DNA of 64,000 bases, from NCBI RefSeq assembly GCF_001644575.1, contig NZ_CP015596.1:4898001-4962000 (forward strand). The letters run 5' to 3'. Shown in pieces: positions 55,932-64,000 of the stretch (positions are counted from its first letter, which is position 1; every line of letters begins with the position of its first letter). Both the position numbers and the translations under genes were made by a program. A model generated the notes under the pieces. It did not search any database and was not told the origin of the DNA. It worked only from the letters and a program-made list of their open reading frames with translations. Source of the DNA: Mycobacterium adipatum (GTDB taxonomy: Bacteria > Actinomycetota > Actinomycetes > Mycobacteriales > Mycobacteriaceae).

Positions 55932-57347
55932 CTAGTCCAGATCGTCGTGGGCCATCAGTCGGCGCGCGGCCTCCACGATGGACCCGGACAGCGACGGGTA
56001 CACCGACAGCGTCTGGGCCAGATCGGTCACCGTCAGGTTGTTCTGCACCGCCAGCGCGATCGGCAGGATCAGCTCCGAGGCGATCGGTGCGACCACCACA
56101 CCGCCGATCACCACGCCGGTGGCGGGCCGGCAGAAAATCTTGACGAAGCCGCGCCGGAGCAACGACATCTTCGCCCGGGCATTGGTGGTCAGCGGCAGCA
56201 TCAGCGTCCGGGCGGGCACCGCACCGCTGTCGATCGCGGTCTGCGGGACGCCGACGGCGGCGATCTCCGGCCGGGTGAACACCGCCGCGGCCACCGTCCG
56301 CAGCCGGATCGGCGAGACCCCCTCGCCGAGGGCGTGGTACATCGCGATGCGGCCCTGCATGGCGGCCACCGAGGCCAGCGGAAGCAGACCGGTGCAGTCA
56401 CCGGCGGCATAGATGCCCGGCGCCGAGGTGCGCGACACCCGGTCCACGCCGAGGTAATTGCCCGGCCCGAGTTCGATACCCACCCGCTCCAGGCCCAGTC
56501 CCCCGGTGTTGGGCACCGAACCCACCGTCATCAGGGCGTGGCTGCCCTCGACGACGCGACCGTCGGCCAACGCGACCTTGATGCCGCGCTCGGTGCGGGT
56601 CACCGCATCGGCGCGGGCGTTCTTGACCAGCTGCACGCCGCGCTCGGCGAACGCCTCCTCCAGCACCGCGGCGGCATCGGAATCCTCGTGCGGAAGGATC
56701 TGGTCACGGCTGGCCACCACCGTCACCTTGACCCCCAGCTCGGTGTAGGCGCTGCAGAACTCGGCGCCGGTGACACCCGAACCCACGATGACCAGATGCT
56801 CGGGGAGTTCGGTCAGGTCATAGAGCTGGCGCCAATTCAGGATGCGTTCACCGTCGGGGCGCGCGTTGGGCAGCACCCGCGGGGTGGCGCCCGTGGCGAT
56901 CAGCACGACGTCGGCCTTGAGCACCCCCGTCTTGCCGTCGCGGGTGACCACCTTGACCCGATGCGTCGCCATGCCCGGCACGTCATCGACGAGTTCGCCG
57001 CGGCCCTGCACCACGGAGACGCCCTGGCTGAGCAGCTGCGCGCCGATATCCGCGGACTGCGATCTGGCCAGCGTCTTGACCCTGTTGTGGATCTGACCCA
57101 ACGAGATCTTGGCGTCGTCGATGGCGATGTCGAAGCCCAGGCCATTGGCCCGGCGCAGCTCGGTGCGCACGCCGGTGGAGGCGATGAACGTCTTGGACGG
57201 GACGCAGTCGAACAGCACACAGGCACCGCCGATGCCGTCGGAGTCCACGACGGTCACCTGAGCAGCCTCGGGTCCGCGGGCCGCGGCGACGAGAGCTGCC
57301 TCATAGCCGGCGGGGCCGCCGCCGATGATCACGATGCGGGTTGCCAC
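55932..57347 (-). CDS. lpdA: NAD(P)H quinone reductase LpdA
   Basis: Flavoprotein disulfide reductase family member (Rv3303c homologue, 471 residues) acting as NAD(P)H:quinone reductase that protects against oxidative stress. FAD motif VIIGGGPAGYEAAL (6-19), NAD(P) motif VIVGSGVTGAEF and GIYAAGDCTGLLPLASVAAMQGR. The redox region reads GGACVLFDCVPSK, with Cys43 and Cys48 in CxxxxC spacing. The M. tuberculosis protein has lost the first Cys. The C-terminal catalytic His of true lipoamide dehydrogenases (HPTLSE) is absent (YPSLSGS). It ends about 22 residues earlier than LpdA of M. tuberculosis. Confidence 0.94.
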   Translation of the reverse strand: MATRIVIIGGGPAGYEAALVAAARGPEAAQVTVVDSDGIGGACVLFDCVPSKTFIASTGVRTELRRANGLGFDIAIDDAKISLGQIHNRVKTLARSQSADIGAQLLSQGVSVVQGRGELVDDVPGMATHRVKVVTRDGKTGVLKADVVLIATGATPRVLPNARPDGERILNWRQLYDLTELPEHLVIVGSGVTGAEFCSAYTELGVKVTVVASRDQILPHEDSDAAAVLEEAFAERGVQLVKNARADAVTRTERGIKVALADGRVVEGSHALMTVGSVPNTGGLGLERVGIELGPGNYLGVDRVSRTSAPGIYAAGDCTGLLPLASVAAMQGRIAMYHALGEGVSPIRLRTVAAAVFTRPEIAAVGVPQTAIDSGAVPARTLMLPLTTNARAKMSLLRRGFVKIFCRPATGVVIGGVVVAPIASELILPIALAVQNNLTVTDLAQTLSVYPSLSGSIVEAARRLMAHDDLD

Positions 57348-57428
57348 GTGACAAACCTAGTGGGTCGGTGCGCTCGAGCCCACACGACCGATCTCCCGGG
57401 TCGCTGCGCTCTCCCCCGCCGGACCCCT

Positions 57429-57434
57429 TAAAGT
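57429..57434 (+). promoter_or_regulatory. -10 element (TAAAGT) of the GGCT-like gene
   Basis: A TANNNT hexamer ends 7 bp before GTG 57442, consistent with leaderless transcription; no ribosome site is visible. Confidence 0.5.
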
Positions 57435-57441
57435 TGGGCCC

Positions 57442-57915
57442 GTGCCGCTCTACGCCGCTTACGGATCGAACATGCATCCGGAACAGATGCTGCAGCGAGC
57501 TCCGCATTCACCGATGGCGGGAACCGGCTGGCTGTACGGCTGGCGACTGACCTTCGGCGGTGAGGATCTCAGCTGGGAAGGCGCGTTGGCGACCCTGGTC
57601 GAGGATCCACTGTCCCGGGTGTTCGTGGTGCTCTATGACGTCACCCCCGAGGACGAAGAGAACCTGGACCGCTGGGAGGGTTCCGAGCTGGGCTTCCACA
57701 AGAAGATCCGCTGCCGGGTCGACCGGCTCACCTCCGACACCACCACCGACCCGGTGCTGGCCTGGCTCTACGTGGTCGATGCTTGGGAGGGCGGGGTGCC
57801 TTCGGCCCGCTATCTCGGCGTGATGGCCGACGCCGCGGAGATCGCCGGCGCGCCCGCGGAGTACGTGCACGACCTGCGCATCCGCCCCGCCGGCAACGTC
57901 GGGCCCGGCACCTAG
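57442..57915 (+). CDS. Gamma-glutamylcyclotransferase-like protein (Rv3304-like)
   Basis: A 157-residue protein of the GGCT/BtrG fold. The substrate-binding YGSN motif is near the N-terminus (LYAAYGSNMHPEQM), and the catalytic Glu is likely in DRWEGSELGFHKK. Family members cleave gamma-glutamyl peptides to 5-oxoproline. Divergent from lpdA with about 95 bp between, as in M. tuberculosis. A hairpin begins in the stop codon. Confidence 0.88.
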   Translation: MPLYAAYGSNMHPEQMLQRAPHSPMAGTGWLYGWRLTFGGEDLSWEGALATLVEDPLSRVFVVLYDVTPEDEENLDRWEGSELGFHKKIRCRVDRLTSDTTTDPVLAWLYVVDAWEGGVPSARYLGVMADAAEIAGAPAEYVHDLRIRPAGNVGPGT

Positions 57916-57933
57916 CTCGCGCTTGGCGCGAGC
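57915..57933 (+). terminator. Compact hairpin after the GGCT-like gene
   Basis: GCTCGCGC-TTG-GCGCGAGC: a perfect 8-bp stem with a 3-nt loop, beginning with the last base of the stop codon. No T-tract follows. Confidence 0.6.
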
Positions 57934-58367
57934 GGCCATGTCTGTACACGGACACGCCGCCGCAGGTGGCATTGTGTGGTCACTCAGGCGACCGCGCGGC
58001 ACAGATGCCGTTGCAGGCGGCCGCAAGACAAGTCGAGACCTCTCAGCAGCATTCCCCGGTCCGGTTCCGCGCGGGGTGCAGATGCCGTGCCAAAGCCTCG
58101 TCAGTGATCCGCAGGCGAGCGCGTGCTCGAATCCGCGTCGGGTGACGTGCTGCAGGATCTGTCCACTGGCGGCAACGCCACCCTGCCGGTCGAAGAGTTC
58201 GGCGAGCGCATCGGGCACGCCCACGATCGTCGGCGACGGAGCGCCCTCAGCGACAGGGCCGCGAACGGATCTGTGGACGGCGCCACGATTGTGCACAACC
58301 GGCGTTGACGAGCGACCCCAAACTGTCCCGGATCACGGCGTGCCGGCGTACCGACACGGTCGCTCGC
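57928..58367. repeat. Imperfect 22-bp inverted repeats flanking the AbiEi-like remnant
   Basis: The complement of 57928-57949 (GTGTACAGACATGGCCGCTCGC) and 58346-58367 (GCGTACCGACACGGTCGCTCGC) match at 18 of 22 positions in inverted orientation. They bracket about 400 bp containing a decayed gene and no intact one. They could be ends of a small mobile or excised element. No target duplication was recognised. Confidence 0.4.
57984..58218 (-). pseudogene. Frameshifted remnant of an AbiEi-like/DUF559-type protein gene
   Basis: Read leftward from GTG 58218, one frame gives VPDALAELFDRQGGVAASGQ, continuing HVTRRGFEHALACGSLTRLWHG. This resembles the N-terminal winged helix of AbiEi-type (type IV antitoxin) and DUF559 proteins of actinobacteria. 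Near 58056 the similarity continues only in another frame, as LLRGLDLSCGR, the next conserved segment, before a TGA at 57986-57984. Nothing further of the family is recognisable. A frameshifted and truncated remnant is the simplest reading. The rest of the 456-bp gap (57916-58371) shows no other gene. Confidence 0.5.
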
Positions 58368-58371
58368 AATG

Positions 58372-59541
58372 TCAGAATCCGGCGGACTGCTCGACCAGGT
58401 TCACCATCGTGCGCACCCCCACCGCGAGCGCGCGCTCGTCCAGATCGAAGGTCGGCTGGTGCAGGTCCAGCTGTGGACCGCGCCCGGACCACACGCCCAG
58501 GCGTGCCATCGCCCCGGGCACCTCCTCCAGGTACCAGGAGAAGTCCTCGCCACCCCCGGACTGGTGGGTGTCGGCCAGCGCGGTCGGCCCGAGCGCCTCG
58601 ATCGCGTGAGTGAGGATCCGGGTGGACACCTCCTCGTTGACCACCGGCGGTACACCACGGCGGTAGTTCACGCTGTACTCCACGGCCAGCGGCGCCAGCA
58701 GCGACGAAACAATCTCGCCGACAAGCGATTCCAGGGTCAGCCAGGTTTCCCTGCTGGCGGTCCGGATGGTTCCCGCCAGGGTGCCGGTTTGCGGAATCGC
58801 GTTGGCCGCAACACCGGCGTTGACCGCACCCCACACCATCACGGTGCTCTTGCGGGGATCGATGCGTCGTGACAGCACCCCGGGGACCCCGGTAATCAGG
58901 GTGCCCAGCGCGTAGACCAGATCACCGGTCAGATGCGGCCGCGACGTGTGACCGCCCGGGGAGTGCAGGGTGATCTCGATCGAATCGGCGGCCGAGGTGA
59001 TCGGGCCCAGCCGCACCGCGACCTTGCCCACCTCCAGCCGGGGGTCGCAGTGCAGGGCGAAGATCCGCGCGACCCCGGCGACCGCACCGGCGGCGACCGC
59101 GTCGATCGCGCCACCGGGCATCAGTTCCTCGGCCGGCTGGAAGATCAGCCGCACGCCCGCCGGCAGTTCCGGGGCCGACGCCATGGCCAGCCCGGCACCG
59201 AGCAGCACGCTGGTGTGCGCGTCGTGCCCGCACGCGTGTGCGACGCCGGGCACCGTGGAGCCGAACGGCAGTCCGGTGCGTTCGGCCATCGGAAGCGCAT
59301 CCATATCGGCGCGCAACGCGATCCGCGGGCGATCCTCCGGCCCGAAGTCACAGGTCAGGCCGGTGCCTCCGGGCAGCACCTTCGGGTTCAGGCCGGCGTC
59401 GGCCAGTCGGTTCGCCACGAACTCGGTGGTCGCGAACTCCTGGCGGCCGAGTTCTGGGTGGGCGTGGATGTGCCGGCGCCAGGCCACCAGATCATCGTGG
59501 TGGGCGGCCAACCATGCCTCGGTATGGGCGCGCAGCGTCAT
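58372..59541 (-). CDS. amiA1: M20-family metallo-amidohydrolase AmiA1
   Basis: A 389-residue M20D peptidase/amidohydrolase (Rv3305c homologue) of the hippurate/IAA-amino-acid hydrolase type, hydrolysing N-acyl amino acids. Metal-binding motifs: LRADMDALPM, ACGHDAHTSVLLGAG, QPAEELMPGGA (catalytic Glu pair) and the late His in LDLHQPTFD. The lid domain includes HSPGGHTSRPHLTGD. The stop of amiB1 overlaps its start by 4 nt. Confidence 0.94.
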   Translation of the reverse strand: MTLRAHTEAWLAAHHDDLVAWRRHIHAHPELGRQEFATTEFVANRLADAGLNPKVLPGGTGLTCDFGPEDRPRIALRADMDALPMAERTGLPFGSTVPGVAHACGHDAHTSVLLGAGLAMASAPELPAGVRLIFQPAEELMPGGAIDAVAAGAVAGVARIFALHCDPRLEVGKVAVRLGPITSAADSIEITLHSPGGHTSRPHLTGDLVYALGTLITGVPGVLSRRIDPRKSTVMVWGAVNAGVAANAIPQTGTLAGTIRTASRETWLTLESLVGEIVSSLLAPLAVEYSVNYRRGVPPVVNEEVSTRILTHAIEALGPTALADTHQSGGGEDFSWYLEEVPGAMARLGVWSGRGPQLDLHQPTFDLDERALAVGVRTMVNLVEQSAGF

Positions 59542-60722
59542 GACGCCCTCCGCCGGGCGTGCGCTTCCATCACCCGTCCACGTTCGGCCGCGTTCTCGGC
59601 CAACGCGACAACGGTGCGCGCCAGCATGATCGAACCGTCGATGACCGCCTTGTCCGCGCTGGCCCCGGCGGCGGCGGCGGCGAACTGCGGCTGGTGCAGC
59701 GAGGCGCCACCGGCGTCGATGCCCACCACCGGGTGGATCCCCGGCAGCACCTGGGTGACATTGCCCATATCGGTACTGCCCAACGGCAAGGCTGCCTCCA
59801 ATTCCACCGGCAGCGGGTGCCGGCCGTTGCGAATCATCTCCGCGCGGAACACCGCGGCCAGGAACGGATCCGGGGCCAGTGCGTCATAGGGCGGCGCGGT
59901 CTCGACGACGGTGTGCTCGCACCCGGTGGCCAATGCGCCGGAGGCGAAACAACCGGCCATCCTGGCCTCCAGGGCGCGCAACGATTCCATGTCGTTGGCG
60001 CGCATCGTGTAGCGCAATTCGGCATGTGCGGGAATCACATTGGTGGCCTGCCCGCCGTCGGTGACGATGCCGTGCATCATCTGGCCCGGGGCGAGCTGCT
60101 GGCGCAGCAGCCCGACGGCCACTTGCGCGACGGTGACGGCGTCGGCGGCGTTGATACCCAGATACGGCGCCACCGCCGCGTGGGATTCGCGTCCGGTGTA
60201 GCTGACGGCGACCTCGGAGAGCGCCAGCGAGCGAGCCGCCGCGATATCGGCGGGACCGGGGTGCAGCATCACCGACGCGGCAATATCGTCGAACGCTCCG
60301 GCGTTGAGCAACAACACCTTTCCGCCACCGGCCTCCTCGGCGGGCGTGCCGATGAGCACGACCGTCAGATCCAGTGCGTCGGCCACCTCGGCGAGCGCCA
60401 GCGCGGTGCCCACCGCCGACGCCGCGATGATGTTGTGCCCGCAGGCATGCCCGATCCCGGGCAACGCGTCGTATTCCGCGCAGATACCGACCACCAACGA
60501 CCCGCTGCCGTACACGGCCCGGAAAGCGGTGTCGAGGCCGCCGGGGGCGGCCTCGATGAGGAAACCGCGTTCGGCGGCCAGCGCCTGGGTTTTGGCGCAG
60601 CTGCGGTGCTCGGCGAACGCCAGTTCGGGCTCGGCGTGGATATCGTGCGACAGCGCGACAAGGTCACCGCTGCGGCGGTGGACGGCGTCCTCGACGCTCG
60701 CGGACGCGGTGACCGTGGACAT
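59538..60722 (-). CDS. amiB1: M20-family metallo-amidohydrolase AmiB1
   Basis: A 394-residue M20D amidohydrolase (Rv3306c homologue), paralogous to AmiA1. [47 protein letters not shown], and [22 protein letters not shown] carry the metal and catalytic residues. Typical of peptidoglycan-derived or aminobenzoyl-glutamate hydrolases; the true substrate is unknown. Divergent from deoD with 18 bp between start codons. Confidence 0.94.
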   Translation of the reverse strand: MSTVTASASVEDAVHRRSGDLVALSHDIHAEPELAFAEHRSCAKTQALAAERGFLIEAAPGGLDTAFRAVYGSGSLVVGICAEYDALPGIGHACGHNIIAASAVGTALALAEVADALDLTVVLIGTPAEEAGGGKVLLLNAGAFDDIAASVMLHPGPADIAAARSLALSEVAVSYTGRESHAAVAPYLGINAADAVTVAQVAVGLLRQQLAPGQMMHGIVTDGGQATNVIPAHAELRYTMRANDMESLRALEARMAGCFASGALATGCEHTVVETAPPYDALAPDPFLAAVFRAEMIRNGRHPLPVELEAALPLGSTDMGNVTQVLPGIHPVVGIDAGGASLHQPQFAAAAAGASADKAVIDGSIMLARTVVALAENAAERGRVMEAHARRRAS

Positions 60723-60740
60723 CCTGGCAGTATCTCACTC

Positions 60741-61535
60741 GTGTCAGATCCACAGTCGGCCGCCAACGACGCCGCCACCGCGATCAGCGAACGCACCGGG
60801 GTGCCGGTGCACGACGTGGCCGTGGTGCTCGGCTCGGGGTGGGCTCCCGCGCTGGCCGCACTGGGCGAGCCGACGGCCTCCGTTCCGATGGCCGACCTGC
60901 CGGGTTTCACCCCGCCCACCGCGGCCGGGCACGGCGGCCAGGTGTTTTCGGTGCCGATCGGCGCGCGCCGGGCGCTGGTGCTCGTCGGGCGCATTCACGC
61001 CTATGAGGGTCATGATCTTGCCCACGTGGTGCATCCGGTGCGGACGGCGTGCGCCGCGGGTGCCGGGACCGTGATCCTGACCAACGCGGCGGGCGGGCTG
61101 CGGGCCGACATGGCGGTCGGGCAGCCGGTGCTGATCAGCGACCATCTGAACCTCACCGCACGGTCGCCACTGGTGGGAGCGCAGTTCGTCGACCTGGTGG
61201 ACGCCTACGCCCCACGCCTGCGCGCCGTCGCCCGCGGCATCGACCCCACGCTGGCCGAGGGGGTGTACGCCGGTCTGCCCGGGCCGCACTACGAGACGCC
61301 CGCCGAGATCCGGATGCTGCGCACCCTGGGTGCCGATCTGGTCGGGATGTCCACGGTGCACGAGACGATCGCCGCCCGGGCCGCCGGCGCCGAGGTCCTC
61401 GGCGTCTCGCTGGTGACGAACCTGGCCGCCGGCATGACAGGTCAGCCGCTCAGTCACGACGAGGTGCTGGAGGCGGGCCGGCAGTCCGCGGCGCGGATGG
61501 GCGCCCTGCTGGCCGCGGTGATCGCGGCGCTGTGA
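60741..61535 (+). CDS. deoD: Purine nucleoside phosphorylase
   Basis: Trimeric PNP (Rv3307 homologue, 264 residues) phosphorolysing inosine and guanosine for purine salvage. Phosphate-binding [14 protein letters not shown], then [68 protein letters not shown] (catalytic Glu) and [17 protein letters not shown] (Asn). GTG 60741 has no ribosome site and is 18 bp from amiB1. In M. tuberculosis pmmB follows; here a TetR-monooxygenase insertion does. Confidence 0.95.
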   Translation: MSDPQSAANDAATAISERTGVPVHDVAVVLGSGWAPALAALGEPTASVPMADLPGFTPPTAAGHGGQVFSVPIGARRALVLVGRIHAYEGHDLAHVVHPVRTACAAGAGTVILTNAAGGLRADMAVGQPVLISDHLNLTARSPLVGAQFVDLVDAYAPRLRAVARGIDPTLAEGVYAGLPGPHYETPAEIRMLRTLGADLVGMSTVHETIAARAAGAEVLGVSLVTNLAAGMTGQPLSHDEVLEAGRQSAARMGALLAAVIAAL

Positions 61536-61536
61536 G

Positions 61537-62082
61537 CTATTCGGTCAGATAGCGCTGCAGGGTCGGCCCGATCCATTCGACCACCTCACTGCGGGTCATC
61601 TCCGCCAACGGACCGAACGCCAGCACGTAGCGGCACAGGGCCATTCCGAGCACCTGCGAGGCGGCCAGACTTGCCCGCAGCGGGGCTTGCCGTGAATCGC
61701 CGAGCGCCTTGCCGATGACCGGCGCGAGTTGGGCGGCGAAGATGGTTCGCATCCGTTCGGCCACGGCGTCGTTGGTCACACCGGCGCGGAGCAGGATGAG
61801 CAGCGCCTCGTCGCGTTCCCACCGTTGTACGAAATGTTCGGCCAGCGCGGCGCCGAGTTGCTCGACGGGGACTACCGACAGGTCGGGCAGTTCGAGATCG
61901 AATTCGGCGGCGGCGGCGAACAGGCCCTCTTTGTTGCCGAAGTAGCGCATCACCATGGCCGGATCGATGCCGGCGTCGGCCGCGATGGCGCGGATGGTCC
62001 CGCGCTCATAACCCTCCGCCGCGAAGCGCTCCCGCGCCGCGGCCAGGATCGCGGCCTTGGTCTCGGTGCCGGGACGACGCAT
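61537..62082 (-). CDS. TetR-family repressor
   Basis: A 181-residue repressor with an N-terminal HTH (TKAAILAAARERFAAEGYERGTIRAIAADAGIDPAMVMRYFGNKEGLFAAA) and a TetR_C-type ligand domain including EHFVQRWERDEALLILLRAG. Divergent from the FAD monooxygenase gene with 97 bp between, in which three copies of one palindrome lie. It is probably autoregulated and controls the monooxygenase in response to a small molecule. Confidence 0.93.
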   Translation of the reverse strand: MRRPGTETKAAILAAARERFAAEGYERGTIRAIAADAGIDPAMVMRYFGNKEGLFAAAAEFDLELPDLSVVPVEQLGAALAEHFVQRWERDEALLILLRAGVTNDAVAERMRTIFAAQLAPVIGKALGDSRQAPLRASLAASQVLGMALCRYVLAFGPLAEMTRSEVVEWIGPTLQRYLTE

Positions 62083-62096
62083 ATCAACGATCGTAG

Positions 62097-62167
62097 GCCA
62101 ACACTCGTTGACTTACCGCATCCGCGCCCCTAACGTAGTCAACACACGTTGACCAACGTTTGTTGAC
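62097..62167. promoter_or_regulatory. Three copies of the operator RYCAAC-N4-GTTGAC
   Basis: GCCAAC-ACTC-GTTGAC (62097-62112), GTCAAC-ACAC-GTTGAC (62138-62153, perfect arms) and ACCAAC-GTTT-GTTGAC (62152-62167). The last two overlap by 2 bp. They cover most of the TetR/monooxygenase intergenic gap. Size and symmetry fit TetR dimer sites. Confidence 0.85.
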
Positions 62168-62179
62168 TTAGGAGGAGAG

Positions 62180-63325
62180 ATGACCACCGAACAGACGGAC
62201 GTCCTGGTGGTGGGCGCCGGACCGGTCGGCCTGACCGCCGCGATCGTGCTCACCCAGCGCGGACACGCGGTGACGGTGCTCGACAGCCAGACCGAAGGCG
62301 CCAACACCTCACGCGCGGCGGTGGTGCACTCGCGCACGCTGGAACTGCTCGAGCCCTACGGCGTGACACCCGAGCTGGTCGCCCGGGGCGTCCACATCCC
62401 GACCTTCACCGTCCGCGACCGCGACGACCTGCTGATGTCCATCCCGTTCGACACACTGCCGACGCCCTACCCGTACACCCTGATGATCTCGCAGGCCGAA
62501 ACCGAGACCCTTCTCCTGAAACGCCTGCACGACCTCGGCGGACGGGTGACCCGTCCGGCCTCGGTGAGCGCCGTCGACCAGGGACCCGACGGTGTTACCG
62601 CAACGCTGCGCGACGGTCAGCGCATACCTGCCCGCTACCTGATCGGCGCGGACGGCGTGCGCAGCACGATCCGCGAACAGATCGGAAGCGCGTTCAGCGG
62701 CAGCACCTACGCCGAGTCCTTCGTACTGGCCGACGTGCGGCTGTCCGGCGGCGTCCCGGTCGATGAGGTGATCCTCTATTTCGCCCCGGCCGGCCTCATG
62801 GTGCTCGCTCCGTTGCCGGATGACCGGTACCGCATCGTGGCCACCGTCGACGACGCCCCGGAGGTGCCCGATGCCGCCTTCGTGCAGCGGTTGCTCGATG
62901 AGCGCGGACCGCGATCCCGCTCGGCCGTGGTGCACGACGTGCAGTGGGGCTCTCGGTTCCGGGTGCATCACCGCGTCGCCGAAAGCTTTCGCGCCGGGCG
63001 GGTCTTGCTCGCCGGCGACGCCGCGCATGTCCATTCTCCGGCCGGCGGACAAGGCATGAATCTCGGCATCGAGGACGCCGTGACGGCCGCCGAGTGCTTG
63101 TCCGGTGCGCTACTCGGTCACGGGCGCACAGCGCTGGCGGGCTACGACACCCAGCGCCGTCAGGCCGCCGAGCGCGTGGTGCGGCTGGCCGATCGGCTCA
63201 CCGGGCTGGCCACGCTGTCCGCCCGCGGACGCCCGCTGCGCAACGCGGCGCTGCGGGTGGTCGGCGCGGTGCCGGCACCGCGCCGCCGCCTCGCGCTGCA
63301 GCTGTCCGGACTGGACCGGCGATGA
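62180..63325 (+). CDS. FAD-dependent aromatic-hydroxylase-type monooxygenase
   Basis: A 381-residue group A flavoprotein monooxygenase. FAD dinucleotide motif VLVVGAGPVGLTAAIVL (8-24), DG motif YLIGADGVRSTIR and the GD motif RVLLAGDAAHVHSPAGGQGMNLGIEDA. It is short for the family (many are 480-550 residues), lacking the C-terminal thioredoxin-like domain. Such enzymes hydroxylate phenolics or modify antibiotics such as rifamycins and tetracyclines. The ribosome site GGAGGAG (62171-62177) is excellent. The stop overlaps the next start by 4 nt. Confidence 0.92.
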   Translation: MTTEQTDVLVVGAGPVGLTAAIVLTQRGHAVTVLDSQTEGANTSRAAVVHSRTLELLEPYGVTPELVARGVHIPTFTVRDRDDLLMSIPFDTLPTPYPYTLMISQAETETLLLKRLHDLGGRVTRPASVSAVDQGPDGVTATLRDGQRIPARYLIGADGVRSTIREQIGSAFSGSTYAESFVLADVRLSGGVPVDEVILYFAPAGLMVLAPLPDDRYRIVATVDDAPEVPDAAFVQRLLDERGPRSRSAVVHDVQWGSRFRVHHRVAESFRAGRVLLAGDAAHVHSPAGGQGMNLGIEDAVTAAECLSGALLGHGRTALAGYDTQRRQAAERVVRLADRLTGLATLSARGRPLRNAALRVVGAVPAPRRRLALQLSGLDRR

Positions 63326-64000
63326 AGATCGTCGATGAGGAGCACGCGGTGCCGGTCACGCTCACCGCGCCCAACGACTTCGGGTACCTGCTGATCGCTG
63401 CGGAGATCGGCCGGTGGGCAGGGCCTTTCCCCTGGCCCAGTCGATCGCGCCGGCAGGCGCTCGCACGCGCCGCCGAGTGGTGCGCAGAACTCACGCACCG
63501 CGACGACGTGCTGGAGGCGGTCGTGTTCGGCGGTGCACTCCGACCACCCGGGGCGGGCGCCGCGCTGCTGGCCCGCGCCGGTGCCCGCCCGGCCCGGCAC
63601 GACCTCGTGGTCCTGATCCGGACCGCCGATATCGACGCCGTCGGCGCGGTACGCGCCGATGCCACCTTCCGCGCACTGGGCGCCGACATCGAACGCATCG
63701 CCCGGTACGGCTACCGCGTCGGCGCCGGTAACGCGGCCCGTATCGCCGACGTCGACCACGGCAGCAATCACTGGTTCTTGTTCAACTACTTTCACTGCGA
63801 GGACGCCAGGACCGTCTTCGAGGTGTGGAGGTACACGGCCGGGTGGTTCCAGCGGCGTACCGCTCTGCCGAACTCGACCCTGCTGCGGCCGCTGCCCGGC
63901 GAACCCGACGACTACCGCGTGATCAACCATGCCAGCTGGCCGCGGCTGCGCGACTTTCTGCCGGTGCTGCTGTTCCACCCGGAGTTCCGGTCGTTCGTGC
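63322..64000 (+). CDS. Hypothetical protein, possibly with an ABM-like domain (3' end beyond window)
   Basis: From ATG 63322 the frame is open to the end of the window (226 codons, no stop). The first part (MKIVDEEHAVPVTLTAPND) has no recognised domain. Residues 40-135 contain an alpha-beta region (ALARAAEWCAELTHRDDVLE ... HDLVVLIRTAD). The last part (NHWFLFNYFHCEDARTVFEVW, then TAGWFQRRTALPNSTLLRPL) resembles a dimeric alpha-beta barrel (ABM-type) domain. Coupled to the FAD monooxygenase by an ATGA overlap, so it is probably a partner in the same reaction or detoxification route. Confidence 0.75.
   Translation, partial: MKIVDEEHAVPVTLTAPNDFGYLLIAAEIGRWAGPFPWPSRSRRQALARAAEWCAELTHRDDVLEAVVFGGALRPPGAGAALLARAGARPARHDLVVLIRTADIDAVGAVRADATFRALGADIERIARYGYRVGAGNAARIADVDHGSNHWFLFNYFHCEDARTVFEVWRYTAGWFQRRTALPNSTLLRPLPGEPDDYRVINHASWPRLRDFLPVLLFHPEFRSFV

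Noticed and set aside
57508-57983. Continuation of the AbiEi-like remnant into the GGCT-like gene on the opposite strand
   Set aside because: The frame is open but is antisense to an intact gene and shows no AbiEi/DUF559 similarity there.

Overview
The window is high-GC actinobacterial DNA, almost certainly from a Mycolicibacterium-type (rapidly growing) mycobacterium. Gene content and order follow the M. tuberculosis block Rv3280-Rv3307: accD5, accE5, maf, sseA, sufE-like, accA3, sigF, rsbW/usfX, usfY, Rv3289c, lat, lrpA, Rv3292, pcd, lhr, nei, Rv3300c, glpD2, lpdA, Rv3304, amiA1, amiB1, deoD. Accessory genes are inserted at several points. Matches to Rv genes are recalled from known family sequences, not computed. 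No tRNA, rRNA, CRISPR array or intact transposon was seen.

Region by region. (1) 1-9 kb: a partial fadD, then the acyl-CoA carboxylase genes accD5-accE5 and accA3, with maf, an isochorismatase-like gene broken by an in-frame stop, sseA-sufE, and an inserted alkaline-phosphatase-superfamily gene. (2) 9-18.6 kb: a stress island around sigF-rsbW. It holds a STAS protein, a DoxX protein with a repetitive tail, small membrane proteins, CsbD, usfY, a PAS-ANTAR protein and an SRPBCC-ArsR pair. Four sites look like SigF promoters (GTTT-N16-GGGTA type). (3) 18.6-23.8 kb: an Mrr-like membrane nuclease and the lysine catabolism cluster lat, lrpA, a 2-oxoadipate dioxygenase/decarboxylase (HglS, DUF1338) and pcd. 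(4) 23.8-25.8 kb: htpG.

(5) 25.8-40.8 kb: the main accessory island, a divergent catabolic cluster. Leftward: SDR, Rieske oxygenase, LLM flavin monooxygenase, Baeyer-Villiger monooxygenase, SDR, CaiB CoA-transferase. Rightward: beta-propeller/lactonase-like protein, HutC-type GntR regulator, two acyl-CoA ligases and two SDRs, with a VOC protein facing them. It reads as hydroxylation, oxidation to ketone, Baeyer-Villiger lactonisation, ring opening, CoA activation and chain shortening of an unknown cyclic substrate. This is the best candidate for an undescribed system.

(6) 40.9-47.7 kb: hemophore-like secreted proteins, the giant helicase lhr (1513 aa), a DUF2834 membrane protein and nei. (7) 47.6-53.3 kb: a DesA3-type desaturase, its ferredoxin reductase and a divergent FabR/DesT-like TetR regulator with two matching operator-like sites, then an enoyl-CoA hydratase, an SDR and an FkbM methyltransferase. 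(8) 53.2-61.5 kb: conserved core (pseudouridine synthase, glpD2, lpdA, GGCT-like protein, amiA1/amiB1, purine nucleoside phosphorylase). phoY1 is absent between the pseudouridine synthase gene and glpD2, and an AbiEi-like gene remnant lies before amiA1. (9) 61.5-64 kb: a TetR repressor divergent from a FAD monooxygenase and a partial gene, with three copies of one operator between them.
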